Positions 1 through 8,966 are shown, counted from the first letter of the stretch. The stretch is 64,000 nucleotides of DNA from Pseudomonas sp. Marseille-Q3773 (GCF_916618955.1 NZ_OU745390.1:992001-1056000); one strand, 5' to 3'. Made by a program: numbers and translations. The notes: generated by a model from the letters alone, not told the origin.

Positions 1-836
1 ATCGCCAGCGCGTACTTGAGGTAAACGAACCGGTGCATCAGCGCCGCCAGCGCGAAATACAGCGAGCGCAACCCCAGGATGGCGAAGATGTTCGAGGTAT
101 AGACAATGAACGGGTCCTGGGTAATTGCGAAGATCGCCGGCACGCTGTCGACGGCGAACACCAGGTCGGCCAGTTCGATCAGCACCAGCGCCAGGAACAG
201 TGGGGTGGCATGGCGCAGCGCCGTGCTCTGGCCGGGCGGAGCAAGGCGTACGAAGAAATGCGCGCCGTGGATCTGCTCGGTGACCCGCATGTGCCGCCGC
301 ACGAACTTCAGGATCGGGTTGTTGGCCAGGTCCGGCCGGTGGTCTTCCTTCGACAGCGCCATCTTCACCCCGGTAAACAGCAGGAAGGCGCCGAAGAGGT
401 ACAACACCCAGGCGAAGTTCTGCACCAGCGCCGCGCCAACACCGATCATGATCGCCCGCAGCACGACCACGCCGAGGATGCCCCAGAACAGCACGCGGTG
501 CTGGTAGCGGCGGGGAATGGCGAAAAAGCTGAAGATCATCGCCATGACGAACACGTTGTCCATCGACAGCGACTGCTCGACGAGGAAAACGGTATAGAAC
601 TCCAGCGCCGGGTGTGCGCCCAGGGAATACCAGACCCCGAGGCCGAACAGCACGCCGACGCTGAAATAGCCTGAATACAGCAACAGGCTTTCGCGCATTT
701 CGATTTCCCGGTCGTGGCGATGCAGCACGCCAAGATCGAGCACCAGCAGGGCTACGACGATAGCCACGAACAGCAGCCACAACCAGGCGCTGGTACCGAG
801 GAACGGGGTGGTGAGGAATGTGTGTAGAGCTGTCAT
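1..836 (-). CDS. TerC/Alx family integral membrane protein (partial, C-terminus off the left edge)
   Basis: Reads leftward from an ATG at 836 and stays open to the left edge, giving at least 278 residues. The protein begins MTALHTFLTTPFLGTSAWLW and is made of repeated hydrophobic segments. It carries the family signatures LVEQSLSMDNVFV (about residue 85) and VDSVPAIFAITQDPFIVYTSN (about residue 230), whose acidic residues lie in membrane helices. TerC/Alx proteins are inner-membrane proteins linked to manganese export and to tellurite or alkaline stress. The start is supported by AAGGAGGGG just upstream. The 180 bp to the next gene shows no recognisable yybP-ykoY riboswitch, which precedes some alx genes. 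The family is clear; the substrate is inferred. Confidence 0.88.
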   Translation of the reverse strand, partial: MTALHTFLTTPFLGTSAWLWLLFVAIVVALLVLDLGVLHRHDREIEMRESLLLYSGYFSVGVLFGLGVWYSLGAHPALEFYTVFLVEQSLSMDNVFVMAMIFSFFAIPRRYQHRVLFWGILGVVVLRAIMIGVGAALVQNFAWVLYLFGAFLLFTGVKMALSKEDHRPDLANNPILKFVRRHMRVTEQIHGAHFFVRLAPPGQSTALRHATPLFLALVLIELADLVFAVDSVPAIFAITQDPFIVYTSNIFAILGLRSLYFALAALMHRFVYLKYALA

Positions 837-1016
837 GAGCCCCTCCTTGAATGTCGACGTTGCATGGCAACAGTGATCCGACATGGCGGCCTGGCAGCCG
901 TCAGAGGGGCCCGGTATCACATGGTCTTGAGCCTAGACCTGATTGCCGGGGATGCCGAATGGGGAGCTGTTACATTTTTTTGCCGGGACCTGTGCAGCGC
1001 CGAACCGCAGCGGCGG

Positions 1017-2318
1017 TCAGTTCACCCATACCTCGACCCGGCGGTTGCGCAGCCGCCCTTGCTCCAGTTCGTTTCCTGCCACCGGGAGTTCATCGCCCAT
1101 GCCCATGACCTGCTGCACCTCGACCCCATCGCGCGCCAGCTCGCGGCGCACCGCCTGGGCGCGCAGGCGGGAGAGCAGGGCGGCACGGCCGGGGGTTTCC
1201 TTGGGGTCGCCAAACCCCACCAGCACTGCCTTGCCGTTCAGCTTGCCGGCCTGGCGCAGGTAATCGGCCACCCGCTGCACATCGCGCAACGCCTTGGTGT
1301 CGAGGCTGGCGCTGCCCTCCTGGAAGCGAAAGTTCACGCTCAACCGCTGCGCTTGCTGGGCCAAGGCACGATAACGCGGTGGCATGTCGGCCAGCGGTGC
1401 GACAGACTGGGCATTGATCTGCTGCGAGACGAAACCCTGCTGGGCGACGATCGCCTGGCCGGCCGGGCTCTGGGCGAAGTCTGCCAGGGTCTTGGCCTGT
1501 GGTTTCGGATTAGCCGGCAGGTAGAAGTACAGGCGCCGCGACAGTGGATAGTCTTCGCTGGCCACCAGCGCGCGCTCGGGGAGCATGGCCGGCGCGTCGC
1601 CTTCGGCCACCGCCAGCACCTTGGCCCGGTGCACCGCCGGCAGGCTGCTGAAACCGATGGCCTGGCGGTCGGCGCCGACTTGCGCGGCCAGCTCGTCGCT
1701 GGATTCGAAGCGCCTGGCCGTGGCCGACAATGTTTCGTGCTGCGGTTCCAGCACCAGCGCCTTGAAGGTTTCGTAGGTGCCGGAGCGGTCGTCACGGGCG
1801 TAGAGATGGATGCTGCCACCGGCAATGCCCAGCTGCTCCCAGCGCTGTATCTGACCGGAGAAGACCTGTGCCAGTTGCGCTGTAGTGAGTTGGGGTAGCG
1901 GATTGTCGGGGTGGACGATGACCGCGACGCCATCGAGGCCGATCACCTGCTCGGTGGCGGCACTGCGCAGGTCGCCGAGTGCGCGCAGCTGGCCCGCTTC
2001 GCTGTCGTTGATCGGCCGCGAAGCGGCGGCCAGGTCGGCCTCGCCACGCCCCAGGGCGGTGAAGCCGGTGCTGGAACCGTGGGCGGCGATATCGACGTGT
2101 ATCGGCTGCCCTTGGCTGTCACGCGCAGTGATGACGGTTTCATTGGCGAGTTGCCCGGGGTGCTGTTCGATCGCCGTGGCATGCCGGGCGCGCAATTGCG
2201 CCTGGACCAACGCCGGCAGCAGCGCTGCGCCGATGGTGTTGGATCCCTGCACCCGCAGGTGCTCGGCGTGGGCCGTCAGCGGAAGCAGGGAAAGCAGCAA
2301 GACAAGCAGGCGGGGCAT
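1017..2318 (-). CDS. PstS-like substrate-binding protein fused to an OmpA-like domain
   Basis: 433 residues with a Sec signal peptide (cleavage near AHA, residue 18). Residues 19 to about 310 form a phosphate-binding-type periplasmic domain: GSNTIG at 25-30 and DDRSGTYETF at 176-185 match the anion-binding loops of PstS proteins. Residues from about 325 to the end are an OmpA-like peptidoglycan-binding domain (VNFRFQEGSASLD, ending RLRNRRVEVWVN). The combination suggests a phosphate-sensing or scavenging protein held at the cell wall rather than a soluble transporter component. No pst permease or ATPase genes adjoin it, and it stands alone between convergent or unrelated genes. Transport is therefore unlikely to be its direct role; this is inference. 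Confidence 0.82.
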   Translation of the reverse strand: MPRLLVLLLSLLPLTAHAEHLRVQGSNTIGAALLPALVQAQLRARHATAIEQHPGQLANETVITARDSQGQPIHVDIAAHGSSTGFTALGRGEADLAAASRPINDSEAGQLRALGDLRSAATEQVIGLDGVAVIVHPDNPLPQLTTAQLAQVFSGQIQRWEQLGIAGGSIHLYARDDRSGTYETFKALVLEPQHETLSATARRFESSDELAAQVGADRQAIGFSSLPAVHRAKVLAVAEGDAPAMLPERALVASEDYPLSRRLYFYLPANPKPQAKTLADFAQSPAGQAIVAQQGFVSQQINAQSVAPLADMPPRYRALAQQAQRLSVNFRFQEGSASLDTKALRDVQRVADYLRQAGKLNGKAVLVGFGDPKETPGRAALLSRLRAQAVRRELARDGVEVQQVMGMGDELPVAGNELEQGRLRNRRVEVWVN

Positions 2319-2393
2319 GCCGGTTAGCCCTGTGGCATGGAGTTGGCCGGCAGATTACGACAGTAGCGTGATCATAATGTGACAGGTCACACC

Positions 2394-2430
2394 TGTAGGA
2401 GCGGATTTATCCGCGATGCAGGCGCCGCGG
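2394..2430. repeat. REP element
   Basis: TGTAGGAGCGGATTTATCCG followed by CGATGCAGGCGCCGCGG. The palindromic core is the GGAGCGGATTTATCCGCG type found many times in P. putida-group genomes; a second copy of the core is at 24,181. It lies in the gap between the PstS-OmpA gene and the ABC importer genes. Confidence 0.75.
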
Positions 2431-2457
2431 TTGCTGGCACCGGCATCGCCAGTCATT

Positions 2458-3606
2458 TCAATGCGCCCCGGCGGATTTGCTCAAATCGCTCTCGGCCCAT
2501 TCGGTGTAGATGCAGGCATCTGCTACCGCCCAGCGCACCTTCACGGTATCGCCCGGCTGCATCGGCATGCCCGCAGCCGAGAGTGCCTTCACGGTCAGTT
2601 CGGTGCCGCCCGCGGTGACCACGTGGCAAGTCTGGCTCTCGCCCAGGAACAACACCTCGCCAACCTTGGCACTGACCTCGTTCCAACCCGCCGGCAGCGG
2701 CTCGCGTACGGCCTGTTCGGCGGTGAGGGCCAAGGCCTTTTCCGGGCGCACCATGATCAGCGCCTCCTGCGACGCGGCCAGGCCCGGCGTCAGGCGGATC
2801 GCCACCGGCTGCCCTTCGAAGCTGCCTGCGCCGTTGCTGCTGGCCTTGATCCGCAGGAAGTTGGAATTACCCAGGAACGAGGCGACGAAGGCATTCGGCG
2901 GGTTCTGGTACAGGTCGTAACCGGTGCCCAGGCCGACGATCTTGCCATGGCTGAAGATGGCGATGCGCTGCGACAGGCGCATGGCTTCTTCCTGATCATG
3001 GGTAACGTAGACGATGGTGATGCCCAGGCGTCTATGCAATTGACGCAGTTCGTCCTGCAGGTCTTCGCGCAGCTTCTTGTCCAGCGCACCCAGGGGCTCG
3101 TCCATCAGCAGGATGCGTGGCTCGTACACCAGCGCCCGGGCAATCGCCACGCGTTGCTGCTGGCCGCCGGACATCTGCGACGGCTTGCGATGGGCGAACT
3201 GCTCCAGCTGCACCAGCTTGAGCATGGCGTCGACGCGCTTGCTGGTCTCGGCGGAGCTCAGCTTGCGAATGGCCAGCGGGAAGCCGATGTTGTCGCGCAC
3301 GTTCAGGTGCGGGAACAGCGAATAGCGCTGGAATACCATGCCGATGTCGCGCTTGTGCGGTGGCACGTTGACCAGCGACTGGCCGTCGACCAGGATTTCG
3401 CCGCTGCTGGGCGTTTCGAAACCGGCCAGCATCGACAGGGTGGTGGATTTGCCCGAACCGCTGGAGCCAAGAAATGTCAGGAATTCGCCATCCTGGATGT
3501 CCAGGTCGAGGTTATCGACGGCGGTGAAGTCGCCGTAATGCTTGTTCAGGCCGCGCAGGCTGACCAGGGTCTTGCCTGGCGCGTGTTCTTTCATCACTGC
3601 ACTCAT
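2458..3606 (-). CDS. ABC transporter ATP-binding protein, polyamine type (PotA-like)
   Basis: 382 residues. It has Walker A GSSGSGKST at 48-56, the signature MSGGQ at 145-149, Walker B ILLMDEP at 165-171, and a C-terminal TOBE-type regulatory domain from about residue 290. This is the architecture of the PotA/spermidine-putrescine ATPases, which energise import through two permeases. It is the last gene of a leftward operon: binding protein, two permeases, then ATPase. The gap to the upstream permease is only 18 bp. The real substrate may be a polyamine or a related cation; sequence alone does not settle it. Confidence 0.9.
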   Translation of the reverse strand: MSAVMKEHAPGKTLVSLRGLNKHYGDFTAVDNLDLDIQDGEFLTFLGSSGSGKSTTLSMLAGFETPSSGEILVDGQSLVNVPPHKRDIGMVFQRYSLFPHLNVRDNIGFPLAIRKLSSAETSKRVDAMLKLVQLEQFAHRKPSQMSGGQQQRVAIARALVYEPRILLMDEPLGALDKKLREDLQDELRQLHRRLGITIVYVTHDQEEAMRLSQRIAIFSHGKIVGLGTGYDLYQNPPNAFVASFLGNSNFLRIKASSNGAGSFEGQPVAIRLTPGLAASQEALIMVRPEKALALTAEQAVREPLPAGWNEVSAKVGEVLFLGESQTCHVVTAGGTELTVKALSAAGMPMQPGDTVKVRWAVADACIYTEWAESDLSKSAGAH

Positions 3607-3624
3607 TATGGTTTCTCCGTGCGC

Positions 3625-4434
3625 TCAGGCGTTGACTTCGGTGCGCCGACGCAAAGCGGCGGCAATGAACATGACAAGCAGCGACAGGCCGATCAGCAAG
3701 GTCGAGGCCACGGCAATGACCGGGCTGAGGTCCTGGCGCAGGGTGGTCCACATCTTCACCGGCAGGGTCTGCAGGTCGGGGCTGGCCATCATCACGCTCA
3801 GCACTACCTCATCCCACGACACCAGAAAGGCGAACAGGCCACCGGCGATCATGCCCGGGCGAATCGCCGGGAAGGTCACCTTGAAGATCGCCTGCAGCCG
3901 TGAGGCGCCGCAGATCACCGCGGCGTCCTCGATCGACTGGTCGAACAGCTTCAGCGAGTTGATGATCGAGATGATGGTGAAGGGCAAGGCGACGATCACG
4001 TGGCTGACCACGAAGGCGAACAGCGTGCCGGTGTAGCCAAGCTTGAGGAACAGCGCGTACACCGCCACCGCGATGATCACCAGCGGCACGATCATCGGCA
4101 TGGTGAACAGCCCGTACAGCAGTTCGCGGCCAGGGAAACGGCCACGCACCAGGGCGAACGCGGTGGGCAGGCCCAACAGCACGGCTGCCACGGTGGTCAG
4201 CAGGGCCACCTTGAGGCTGGCCAGCGCAGCGTCCATCCACTCCGGGTTGGAGAAGAACTGGCCATACCATTTGAAGGTCCAGCCCGGCGGCGGGAACACC
4301 AGCCACTGCGACGAGCCGAACGACAACAGCACGATGAACACCACCGGCAACAGCAGGAAGGCGGCGATGACCCCGGTGGTCAGGTACAGGCCGGTGCGCA
4401 GCGGGCGGCCCATGGCATTGGGAGACAGGAGCAT
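3625..4434 (-). CDS. ABC transporter permease, PotC-like
   Basis: 269 residues with about six hydrophobic segments and the binding-protein-dependent permease EAA loop (EDAAVICGASRLQAIFKVTF, about residues 168-187), which docks on the ATPase. It is typical of the second permease of spermidine/putrescine-type importers. The gene starts 6 bp after the stop of the other permease gene (4441) and is followed by the ATPase gene, so the three are almost certainly one transcript. Confidence 0.88.
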   Translation of the reverse strand: MLLSPNAMGRPLRTGLYLTTGVIAAFLLLPVVFIVLLSFGSSQWLVFPPPGWTFKWYGQFFSNPEWMDAALASLKVALLTTVAAVLLGLPTAFALVRGRFPGRELLYGLFTMPMIVPLVIIAVAVYALFLKLGYTGTLFAFVVSHVIVALPFTIISIINSLKLFDQSIEDAAVICGASRLQAIFKVTFPAIRPGMIAGGLFAFLVSWDEVVLSVMMASPDLQTLPVKMWTTLRQDLSPVIAVASTLLIGLSLLVMFIAAALRRRTEVNA

Positions 4435-4440
4435 GGCGGT

Positions 4441-5358
4441 TTACCTCGCGTTGCCAACCGGCGATTCCGGCTGCAGCTTCAGGTACAGGTAGAAGAGCAC
4501 CAGGGTGATGACCACCAGCAATGCGGCGGCGGCGCTGGCCAGGCCCCAGTTGAGGAAGGACTGCACCTGCTGGATGATGAATTCGGGCAGCATCATGTTC
4601 TGCGCACCGCCCAGCAGGGCGGGGGTGACGTAGTAACCGAGCGACATCACGAACACCATCAGCGCCCCGGAGAACAGCCCCGAGCGGCACAGCGGCAGGA
4701 ATACCTTCCAGAAATTGGTCCACGGGCTGGCGCCGCAGATCGAGCCGGCCTGCAGCACCATCGGGTCGATGGCATGCATGGTGGCCTGCAGCGGCAGCAC
4801 GATGAACGGGATCATGATGTAGCTCATGCCGATCACCACGCCGGTCAGGTTATGCACCATTTCCAGCGGCGCATCGATGATACCCATGGCCATCAACGCC
4901 TTGTTGATCACCCCCGAGCTCTGCAGCAGCACCAGCCACGAGTAGGTGCGCGCCAGCAGGCTGGTCCACATCGACAGCAGCACGATGTTCAGCAGCCAGC
5001 GGCCCCAGCCCTTCGGCACCAGGGTGATCGCCCAGGCCAGCGGGAAACCCAGCAGCACGCTGATCAGGGTGACCACGCCGGCCACCGAGAAGGTGTTGAA
5101 CAGCACCCGCGCATAGGCCGAGTTGGCGAACAGCTGCTCGTAATTGCCCAGCCCCGGCGTCGGCTCCAGCACCCCGCGCAGCAACAGGCCGGCCAGCGGG
5201 GCGAAGAAGAACAGGCCAAGGAACAGCAGGGCCGGCAGCAGGTTGCGGCTGCCTTTCCAGCGCTGGCTCAGGCTTGCGCGGCGCTGGGCCGCGCCCGATG
5301 CGCCGGTGCCCGTGGGGGCACCTTGCGCGCTATGCAGGGCGTTGATGGCGACTTTCAT
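4441..5358 (-). CDS. ABC transporter permease, PotB-like
   Basis: 305 residues from the ATG at 5358, chosen because it forms a four-base ATGA overlap with the stop of the binding-protein gene. An in-frame start four codons upstream (5370) is possible. It has several transmembrane segments and an EAA-type loop (QAGSICGASPWTNFWKVFLP). The N-terminal cytoplasmic stretch of about 40 residues before the first helix is usual for PotB-like proteins. With the PotC-like partner it would form the membrane channel of the importer. Confidence 0.88.
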   Translation of the reverse strand: MKVAINALHSAQGAPTGTGASGAAQRRASLSQRWKGSRNLLPALLFLGLFFFAPLAGLLLRGVLEPTPGLGNYEQLFANSAYARVLFNTFSVAGVVTLISVLLGFPLAWAITLVPKGWGRWLLNIVLLSMWTSLLARTYSWLVLLQSSGVINKALMAMGIIDAPLEMVHNLTGVVIGMSYIMIPFIVLPLQATMHAIDPMVLQAGSICGASPWTNFWKVFLPLCRSGLFSGALMVFVMSLGYYVTPALLGGAQNMMLPEFIIQQVQSFLNWGLASAAAALLVVITLVLFYLYLKLQPESPVGNAR

Positions 5359-6380
5359 TTGACCAACCACTCATTCCAGCGGGCTGCGATGGCCTGGCCG
5401 TTCTTGGCCCAGTAGGCGAAGTCGAGGGTGACCTGGTCCTGGGCGTAGGCGGTGGGCAGGTTCTGTGCAAGGTCCTTGTCCAGCTTGGCCACGCTGTCGA
5501 CGTTCACCGGCGCGTAGGCAGTCTTGTTGGCGAACTCGGCCTGGCCTTCGGCGCTGCTGGCGTTGGCCAGGAACTTCATCGCTGCATCCTTGTTCCTGGC
5601 ACCCTTGGGCACCACGAGGAAGTCGGCCATGACCAGGTTCTGTTTCCAGCTCACGCCCACCGGCGCACCGTCCTGCTGCAGGGCGTAGACGCGGCCATTC
5701 CAGAACTGGCCGAGCGAAGCTTCACCCGAGGCCAGCAGCTGCTGCGACTGGGCGCCACCGCCCCACCAGACAATGTCCTGCTTGATGGTGTCGAGTTTCT
5801 TGAAGGCGCGATCCAGGTCCAGCGGGTAGAGCTTGTCGGGGGCTACGCCATCGGCCAGCAGGGCCAGTTCCAGCACGCCAGGGCTGGGCCATTTGTACAG
5901 GGCGCGTTTGCCCGGGTAGGTCTTGGTATCGAACAACGCCGTCCAGTCCAGCGGTTTGTTGGCGCCGAGCTTGCCTTCGTTGTAGCCGAGCACGAAGGAG
6001 AAGAAGAACGAACCGACGCCGTGATCGGAGACGAAGCGGGGGTCGATCTTGTCGCGTTTGATCTGGTTGAAATCGAGGGGTTCGAGCAGGCCTTCGCTGG
6101 CAGCCCGCAGGGCGAAGTCGGCTTCGACATCGACCACGTCCCACTGCACGTTGCCGCTTTCGACCATGGCCTTGAGCTTGCCGTAGTCGGTGGGGCCGTC
6201 CTGGACCACCTTGATGCCGCTGGCCTTGCTGAAGGGTACGGCCCACGCTTCTTTCTGGGCGTCCTGGGTGGTACCGCCCCAGCTGACGAAGTTCAGGCTG
6301 TCGGCAGCCTGGGCGGCCTGGCAGGCCAGGGTCAGCAGGCTGGCGGACAGCACTGCGGTTACACGTTTGCTCAACAGCAT
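5355..6380 (-). CDS. Periplasmic substrate-binding protein of a polyamine-type ABC importer
   Basis: 341 residues with a signal peptide ending near QAAQA (residue 25). The mature part (DSLNFVSWGGTTQDAQKEAW) is a PotD/SpuD-like family 1 solute-binding fold with many aromatic residues (WWGGGAQSQQ, GQFWNGRVY) that could cage an amine. It is the first gene of the operon. A half-conserved palindrome at about 6527-6543 resembles the full palindrome before the RibB-like gene (7789-7800), so importer and RibB-like gene may share a repressor. The ligand cannot be named from sequence. Confidence 0.87.
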   Translation of the reverse strand: MLLSKRVTAVLSASLLTLACQAAQAADSLNFVSWGGTTQDAQKEAWAVPFSKASGIKVVQDGPTDYGKLKAMVESGNVQWDVVDVEADFALRAASEGLLEPLDFNQIKRDKIDPRFVSDHGVGSFFFSFVLGYNEGKLGANKPLDWTALFDTKTYPGKRALYKWPSPGVLELALLADGVAPDKLYPLDLDRAFKKLDTIKQDIVWWGGGAQSQQLLASGEASLGQFWNGRVYALQQDGAPVGVSWKQNLVMADFLVVPKGARNKDAAMKFLANASSAEGQAEFANKTAYAPVNVDSVAKLDKDLAQNLPTAYAQDQVTLDFAYWAKNGQAIAARWNEWLVK

Positions 6381-6526
6381 GGTTACGCCCTCGTTGCTTT
6401 TGTTATTCGAGGCGGGGCTTGTGGTGCGCCCGCCAATCGTGTTCGGGGAGCCGCTAAAACAAGGTGTCTGAAGGCCGTTTGTAATTGTAGGAGGCGGCCG
6501 ACAGATTTAAGGTCTACGGGATGTCA

Positions 6527-6543
6527 TATTATGGTATTCCAAA
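6527..6543. promoter_or_regulatory. Candidate operator upstream of the ABC importer
   Basis: TATTATGGTATTCCAAA lies 147 bp before the binding-protein start. It matches the ATTATGGTATaCCAt sequence at 7786-7800 over TTATGGTAT and CCA, so both sites may bind one regulator, for example a GntR/FadR-type protein. No regulator gene is visible nearby. Confidence 0.4.
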
Positions 6544-6586
6544 CTTTTGGCAAGAGGTATGGGCTACCGGCCATCACTCCGTCCCG

Positions 6587-6625
6587 TGCAGGGGCGGCCT
6601 TGTGTCGCGAAAGGCCGCTCCTGCA
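6587..6625. repeat. REP-like hairpin, possible terminator of the RibB-like gene
   Basis: TGCAGGGGCGGCCTT and AAGGCCGCTCCTGCA form 15-bp inverted arms with one mismatch around a 9-base loop. It lies 10 bp beyond the end of the RibB-like gene. This is a second REP type, different from the element at 2394. Confidence 0.6.
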
Positions 6626-6635
6626 TGGCTCCGTA

Positions 6636-7757
6636 TCAGCCCACCAGCCCAGGCTCGAAGGGAATGCTCTGCACCACCTCCAGCTCGTACCCGGCCAGCC
6701 CGGCATATTTCAGTGGTGGGCCCAGGTGACGCAGCTTGCCCACGCCCAGGTCCTGCAGAATCTGCGCCCCGGTGCCGACCTCGGAGTACACCTTCGATTG
6801 CCCTCGCTGGTAAGGCCGCACCGGGTGGGTGAGCTGCGGTACGCGCTCGAGCAAGGCCTGGGAGGACTCATGGTTGGCCAGGATCACCACCACACCGGCG
6901 CCTTCCTCGGCCACTTTCTGCAGCGCCGCCCACAGCGTCCAGTTGGGTGGCCCGGCGTATTCGGCACCGACCAGGTCGCGCAGCGGGTCGATCACATGCA
7001 CCCGCACCAGGGTCGGTTGTTCGCGGCGGATGTTGCCCATGACCATGGCCATGTGCACCCCCCCTTCGATACGGTCCTCATAGGTGACCAGGCGGAAGTT
7101 GCCATGCACGGTCGGCAGTTCGCGTTCGCCGATACGCTTGATGGTCTGTTCGGTACTCAGGCGGTAATGAATCAGGTCGGCGATGGTGCCGATCTTGATC
7201 CCATGCCGGGCGGCGAATACTTCCAGGTCGGGGCGGCGGGCCATGGTGCCGTCGTCATTGAGCACCTCGACGATCACCGAAGCCGGGGTGAAACCGGCCA
7301 GGCGCGCCAGGTCGCAACCGGCTTCGGTGTGCCCGGCGCGGGTCAGCACGCCGCCTTCGCGGGCGCGCAGGGGGAAGATGTGCCCAGGTTGCACTAGGTC
7401 CTCGGGGCGGGCGCCGGGGGCCATGGCTGCGGCCACGGTGCGCGCCCGGTCGGCGGCAGAAATGCCGGTAGTCACGCCGCTGGCCGCTTCGATCGACACG
7501 GTGAAAGCGGTGCTGAACACACTGCCGTTGGCCGGTACCATCTGCTCCAGGCCCAGGCGCTGACAGCGTTCTTCGGTCAGGGTCAGGCAGATCAGGCCGC
7601 GCGCTTCGCGGGCCATGAAGTTGATGGCCTGGGCGTCGCAACGCTCGGCGGCGATCAGCAGGTCGCCTTCGTTTTCCCGGTCCTCGTCATCCACCAGCAG
7701 GACCATCTTGCCCTGCCGGTAGTCCTCGAGAAGTTCCTCGATGGTGTTGAATGCCAT
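6636..7757 (-). CDS. 3,4-dihydroxy-2-butanone 4-phosphate synthase with a degenerate GTP cyclohydrolase II domain (RibB-like)
   Basis: 373 residues. The N-terminal half is a full DHBP synthase: the acidic loop [10 protein letters not shown] at 23-32 and [17 protein letters not shown] near residue 150 are the ribulose-5-phosphate and metal sites. The C-terminal half (about 205-373) has the GTP cyclohydrolase II fold, but where the zinc-binding cysteines should be it reads [14 protein letters not shown], with no cysteines. It should therefore make the riboflavin four-carbon unit but not open GTP. Its position beside a polyamine-type importer with a shared operator suggests a paralogue recruited to a catabolic or uptake locus rather than the housekeeping ribB. 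No FMN riboswitch fits in the 78 bp upstream. Confidence 0.85.
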   Translation of the reverse strand: MAFNTIEELLEDYRQGKMVLLVDDEDRENEGDLLIAAERCDAQAINFMAREARGLICLTLTEERCQRLGLEQMVPANGSVFSTAFTVSIEAASGVTTGISAADRARTVAAAMAPGARPEDLVQPGHIFPLRAREGGVLTRAGHTEAGCDLARLAGFTPASVIVEVLNDDGTMARRPDLEVFAARHGIKIGTIADLIHYRLSTEQTIKRIGERELPTVHGNFRLVTYEDRIEGGVHMAMVMGNIRREQPTLVRVHVIDPLRDLVGAEYAGPPNWTLWAALQKVAEEGAGVVVILANHESSQALLERVPQLTHPVRPYQRGQSKVYSEVGTGAQILQDLGVGKLRHLGPPLKYAGLAGYELEVVQSIPFEPGLVG

Positions 7758-7788
7758 GTTGCACGCTCACGGTGATAGGGTGATTATT

Positions 7789-7800
7789 ATGGTATACCAT
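7789..7800. promoter_or_regulatory. Palindromic operator between divergent genes
   Basis: ATGGTATACCAT is a perfect 12-bp palindrome, extended by near-symmetric flanks (ATTATTATGGTATACCATCA). It lies 32 bp from the RibB-like start and 35 bp from the DUF1330 start, so one regulator could control both. The form resembles GntR-family operators. A related half-site lies at 6527. Confidence 0.55.
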
Positions 7801-7835
7801 CATACATAAATATCGCCGTAACAGGAGAACAGCGC

Positions 7836-8129
7836 ATGAAGGCCTACTGGATCGCCCACGTGGACGTGACCGACCCCGAGCAATACCAGCAGTACACCCA
7901 GCGTGCCCCGGCTGCCTTCCAGGCGTTCGGTGGCCGCTTTCTGGCTCGCGGCGGACGCAGCGAGGCGCTGGAAGGGCGGCCTACCCCTCAGCGTAGCGTG
8001 GTGATCGAGTTCGATTCGTACGAGCAGGCGCTGGCGTGTTACCGGTCCGCGTTGTACCAGGAGGCGTGCAGCCATCGTCAGGGGGTGGCGAAGGCTGAGG
8101 TGATCATCGTCGAAGGGGTCGAGTCCTGA
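7836..8129 (+). CDS. DUF1330 family protein
   Basis: 97 residues, starting MKAYWIAHVDVTDPEQYQQY. It is a small ferredoxin-like alpha-beta fold of the dimeric alpha-beta barrel group (FGGRFLARGGRSEALEG then VVIEFDSYEQALACYRS). CAGGAGA seven to thirteen bases upstream gives a good ribosome site. DUF1330 proteins have no settled activity. It diverges from the RibB-like gene across a shared palindrome. Confidence 0.85.
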   Translation: MKAYWIAHVDVTDPEQYQQYTQRAPAAFQAFGGRFLARGGRSEALEGRPTPQRSVVIEFDSYEQALACYRSALYQEACSHRQGVAKAEVIIVEGVES

Positions 8130-8146
8130 GTTGGATTTGCGGCCTC

Positions 8147-8228
8147 TTCGCGGGTAAACCCGCTCCCACAGGTACGCCACAGATTTCGAAGTCTGTGGCG
8201 TACCTGTGGGAGCGGGTTTACCCGCGAA
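8147..8228. repeat. Perfect 37-bp inverted repeat (REP pair) between convergent genes
   Basis: The left arm 8147-8183 begins TTCGCGGGTAAACCCGCTCC; the right arm 8192-8228 is its exact reverse complement across an 8-base spacer. It is two P. putida-type REP units head to head, with about 15 bp of unique sequence extending the symmetry inward. It probably acts as a bidirectional terminator for the DUF1330 and pirin genes. Confidence 0.85.
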
Positions 8229-8243
8229 AGAGCCGGACCTGCC

Positions 8244-8966
8244 TTACGGCATGCCAGGCAATTCATGCGGCCGCAGGTCGAACACCAGCACCTCGGCATC
8301 CACTCCATTGCCCAGTTCCAGCACCTGTTCCTGCCTCACCCGCACCCCATCCCCTTCATTCAGCACTTGCCCATTGAGCTCGATGCTGCCCCGGGCCACG
8401 TGCATGTAGGCATGGCGGTTTTCTGGCAAGGTCAGGGTGGCACGCTCGTCACCGTCGAACAGACCGGCATACACCCGCGCATTCTGCCGTACCTGCAATG
8501 ACCCCTCGGCGCCATCCGGCGAGATGATCAGGCGCAGCTTGCCGCGCTTTTCCTCGGCACTGAAATGCTGTTGCTGGTAACGCGGCGTTGCGCCTTGCAC
8601 GTTCGGTACGATCCAGATCTGCAGGAAATGCACCGGCTGCAGCTGGCTGTGGTTGAACTCGCTGTGGGCCACGCCGTGGCCAGCGCTCATCAGCTGCACA
8701 TCGCCCGGGCGGATCACCGAGCCGGTGCCCAGCGTGTCCTTGTGCTCCAGTGCGCCTTCCAGCACATAGGAGAAAATCTCCATGTCCCGGTGCGGGTGCT
8801 GGCCAAAGCCCTTGCCGGCGATGACGCGGTCGTCGTTGATCACCAGCAGGTCGGAGAAACCTTGCTCCTCCGGGTTGCGGTAATGGCCGAAGGAGAAGGT
8901 GTGGAAGGATTTCAGCCAGCCATGGAAGGCCAGGCCGCGGTCTTTGGCGTTGCGTACGGTAAGCAT
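8244..8966 (-). CDS. Pirin family protein (YhhW-like bicupin)
   Basis: 240 residues, close to the E. coli YhhW length. The metal site is intact: His57 and His59 in GQHPHRD, and His101 and Glu103 in GVAHSEFN. YhhW-type pirins can oxidise quercetin in vitro, but the role in the cell is not established. The two cupin domains span about 1-120 and 130-240. It is transcribed toward the REP pair. No operon partner is visible. Confidence 0.9.
   Translation of the reverse strand: MLTVRNAKDRGLAFHGWLKSFHTFSFGHYRNPEEQGFSDLLVINDDRVIAGKGFGQHPHRDMEIFSYVLEGALEHKDTLGTGSVIRPGDVQLMSAGHGVAHSEFNHSQLQPVHFLQIWIVPNVQGATPRYQQQHFSAEEKRGKLRLIISPDGAEGSLQVRQNARVYAGLFDGDERATLTLPENRHAYMHVARGSIELNGQVLNEGDGVRVRQEQVLELGNGVDAEVLVFDLRPHELPGMP

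Noticed and set aside
837..1016. Possible yybP-ykoY manganese riboswitch before the TerC gene
   Set aside because: The conserved loop sequences were not found in either strand of this gap.
4000..5415. Long rightward open frame of 471 codons opposite the ABC permease genes
   Set aside because: It is the antisense of GC-rich permease genes; the sequence is rich in His, Gln and Arg and has no ribosome site. Many similar frames opposite real genes (such as 2416-3903, 6021-7397, 20,784-21,953 and 22,287-23,702) were left out for the same reason.
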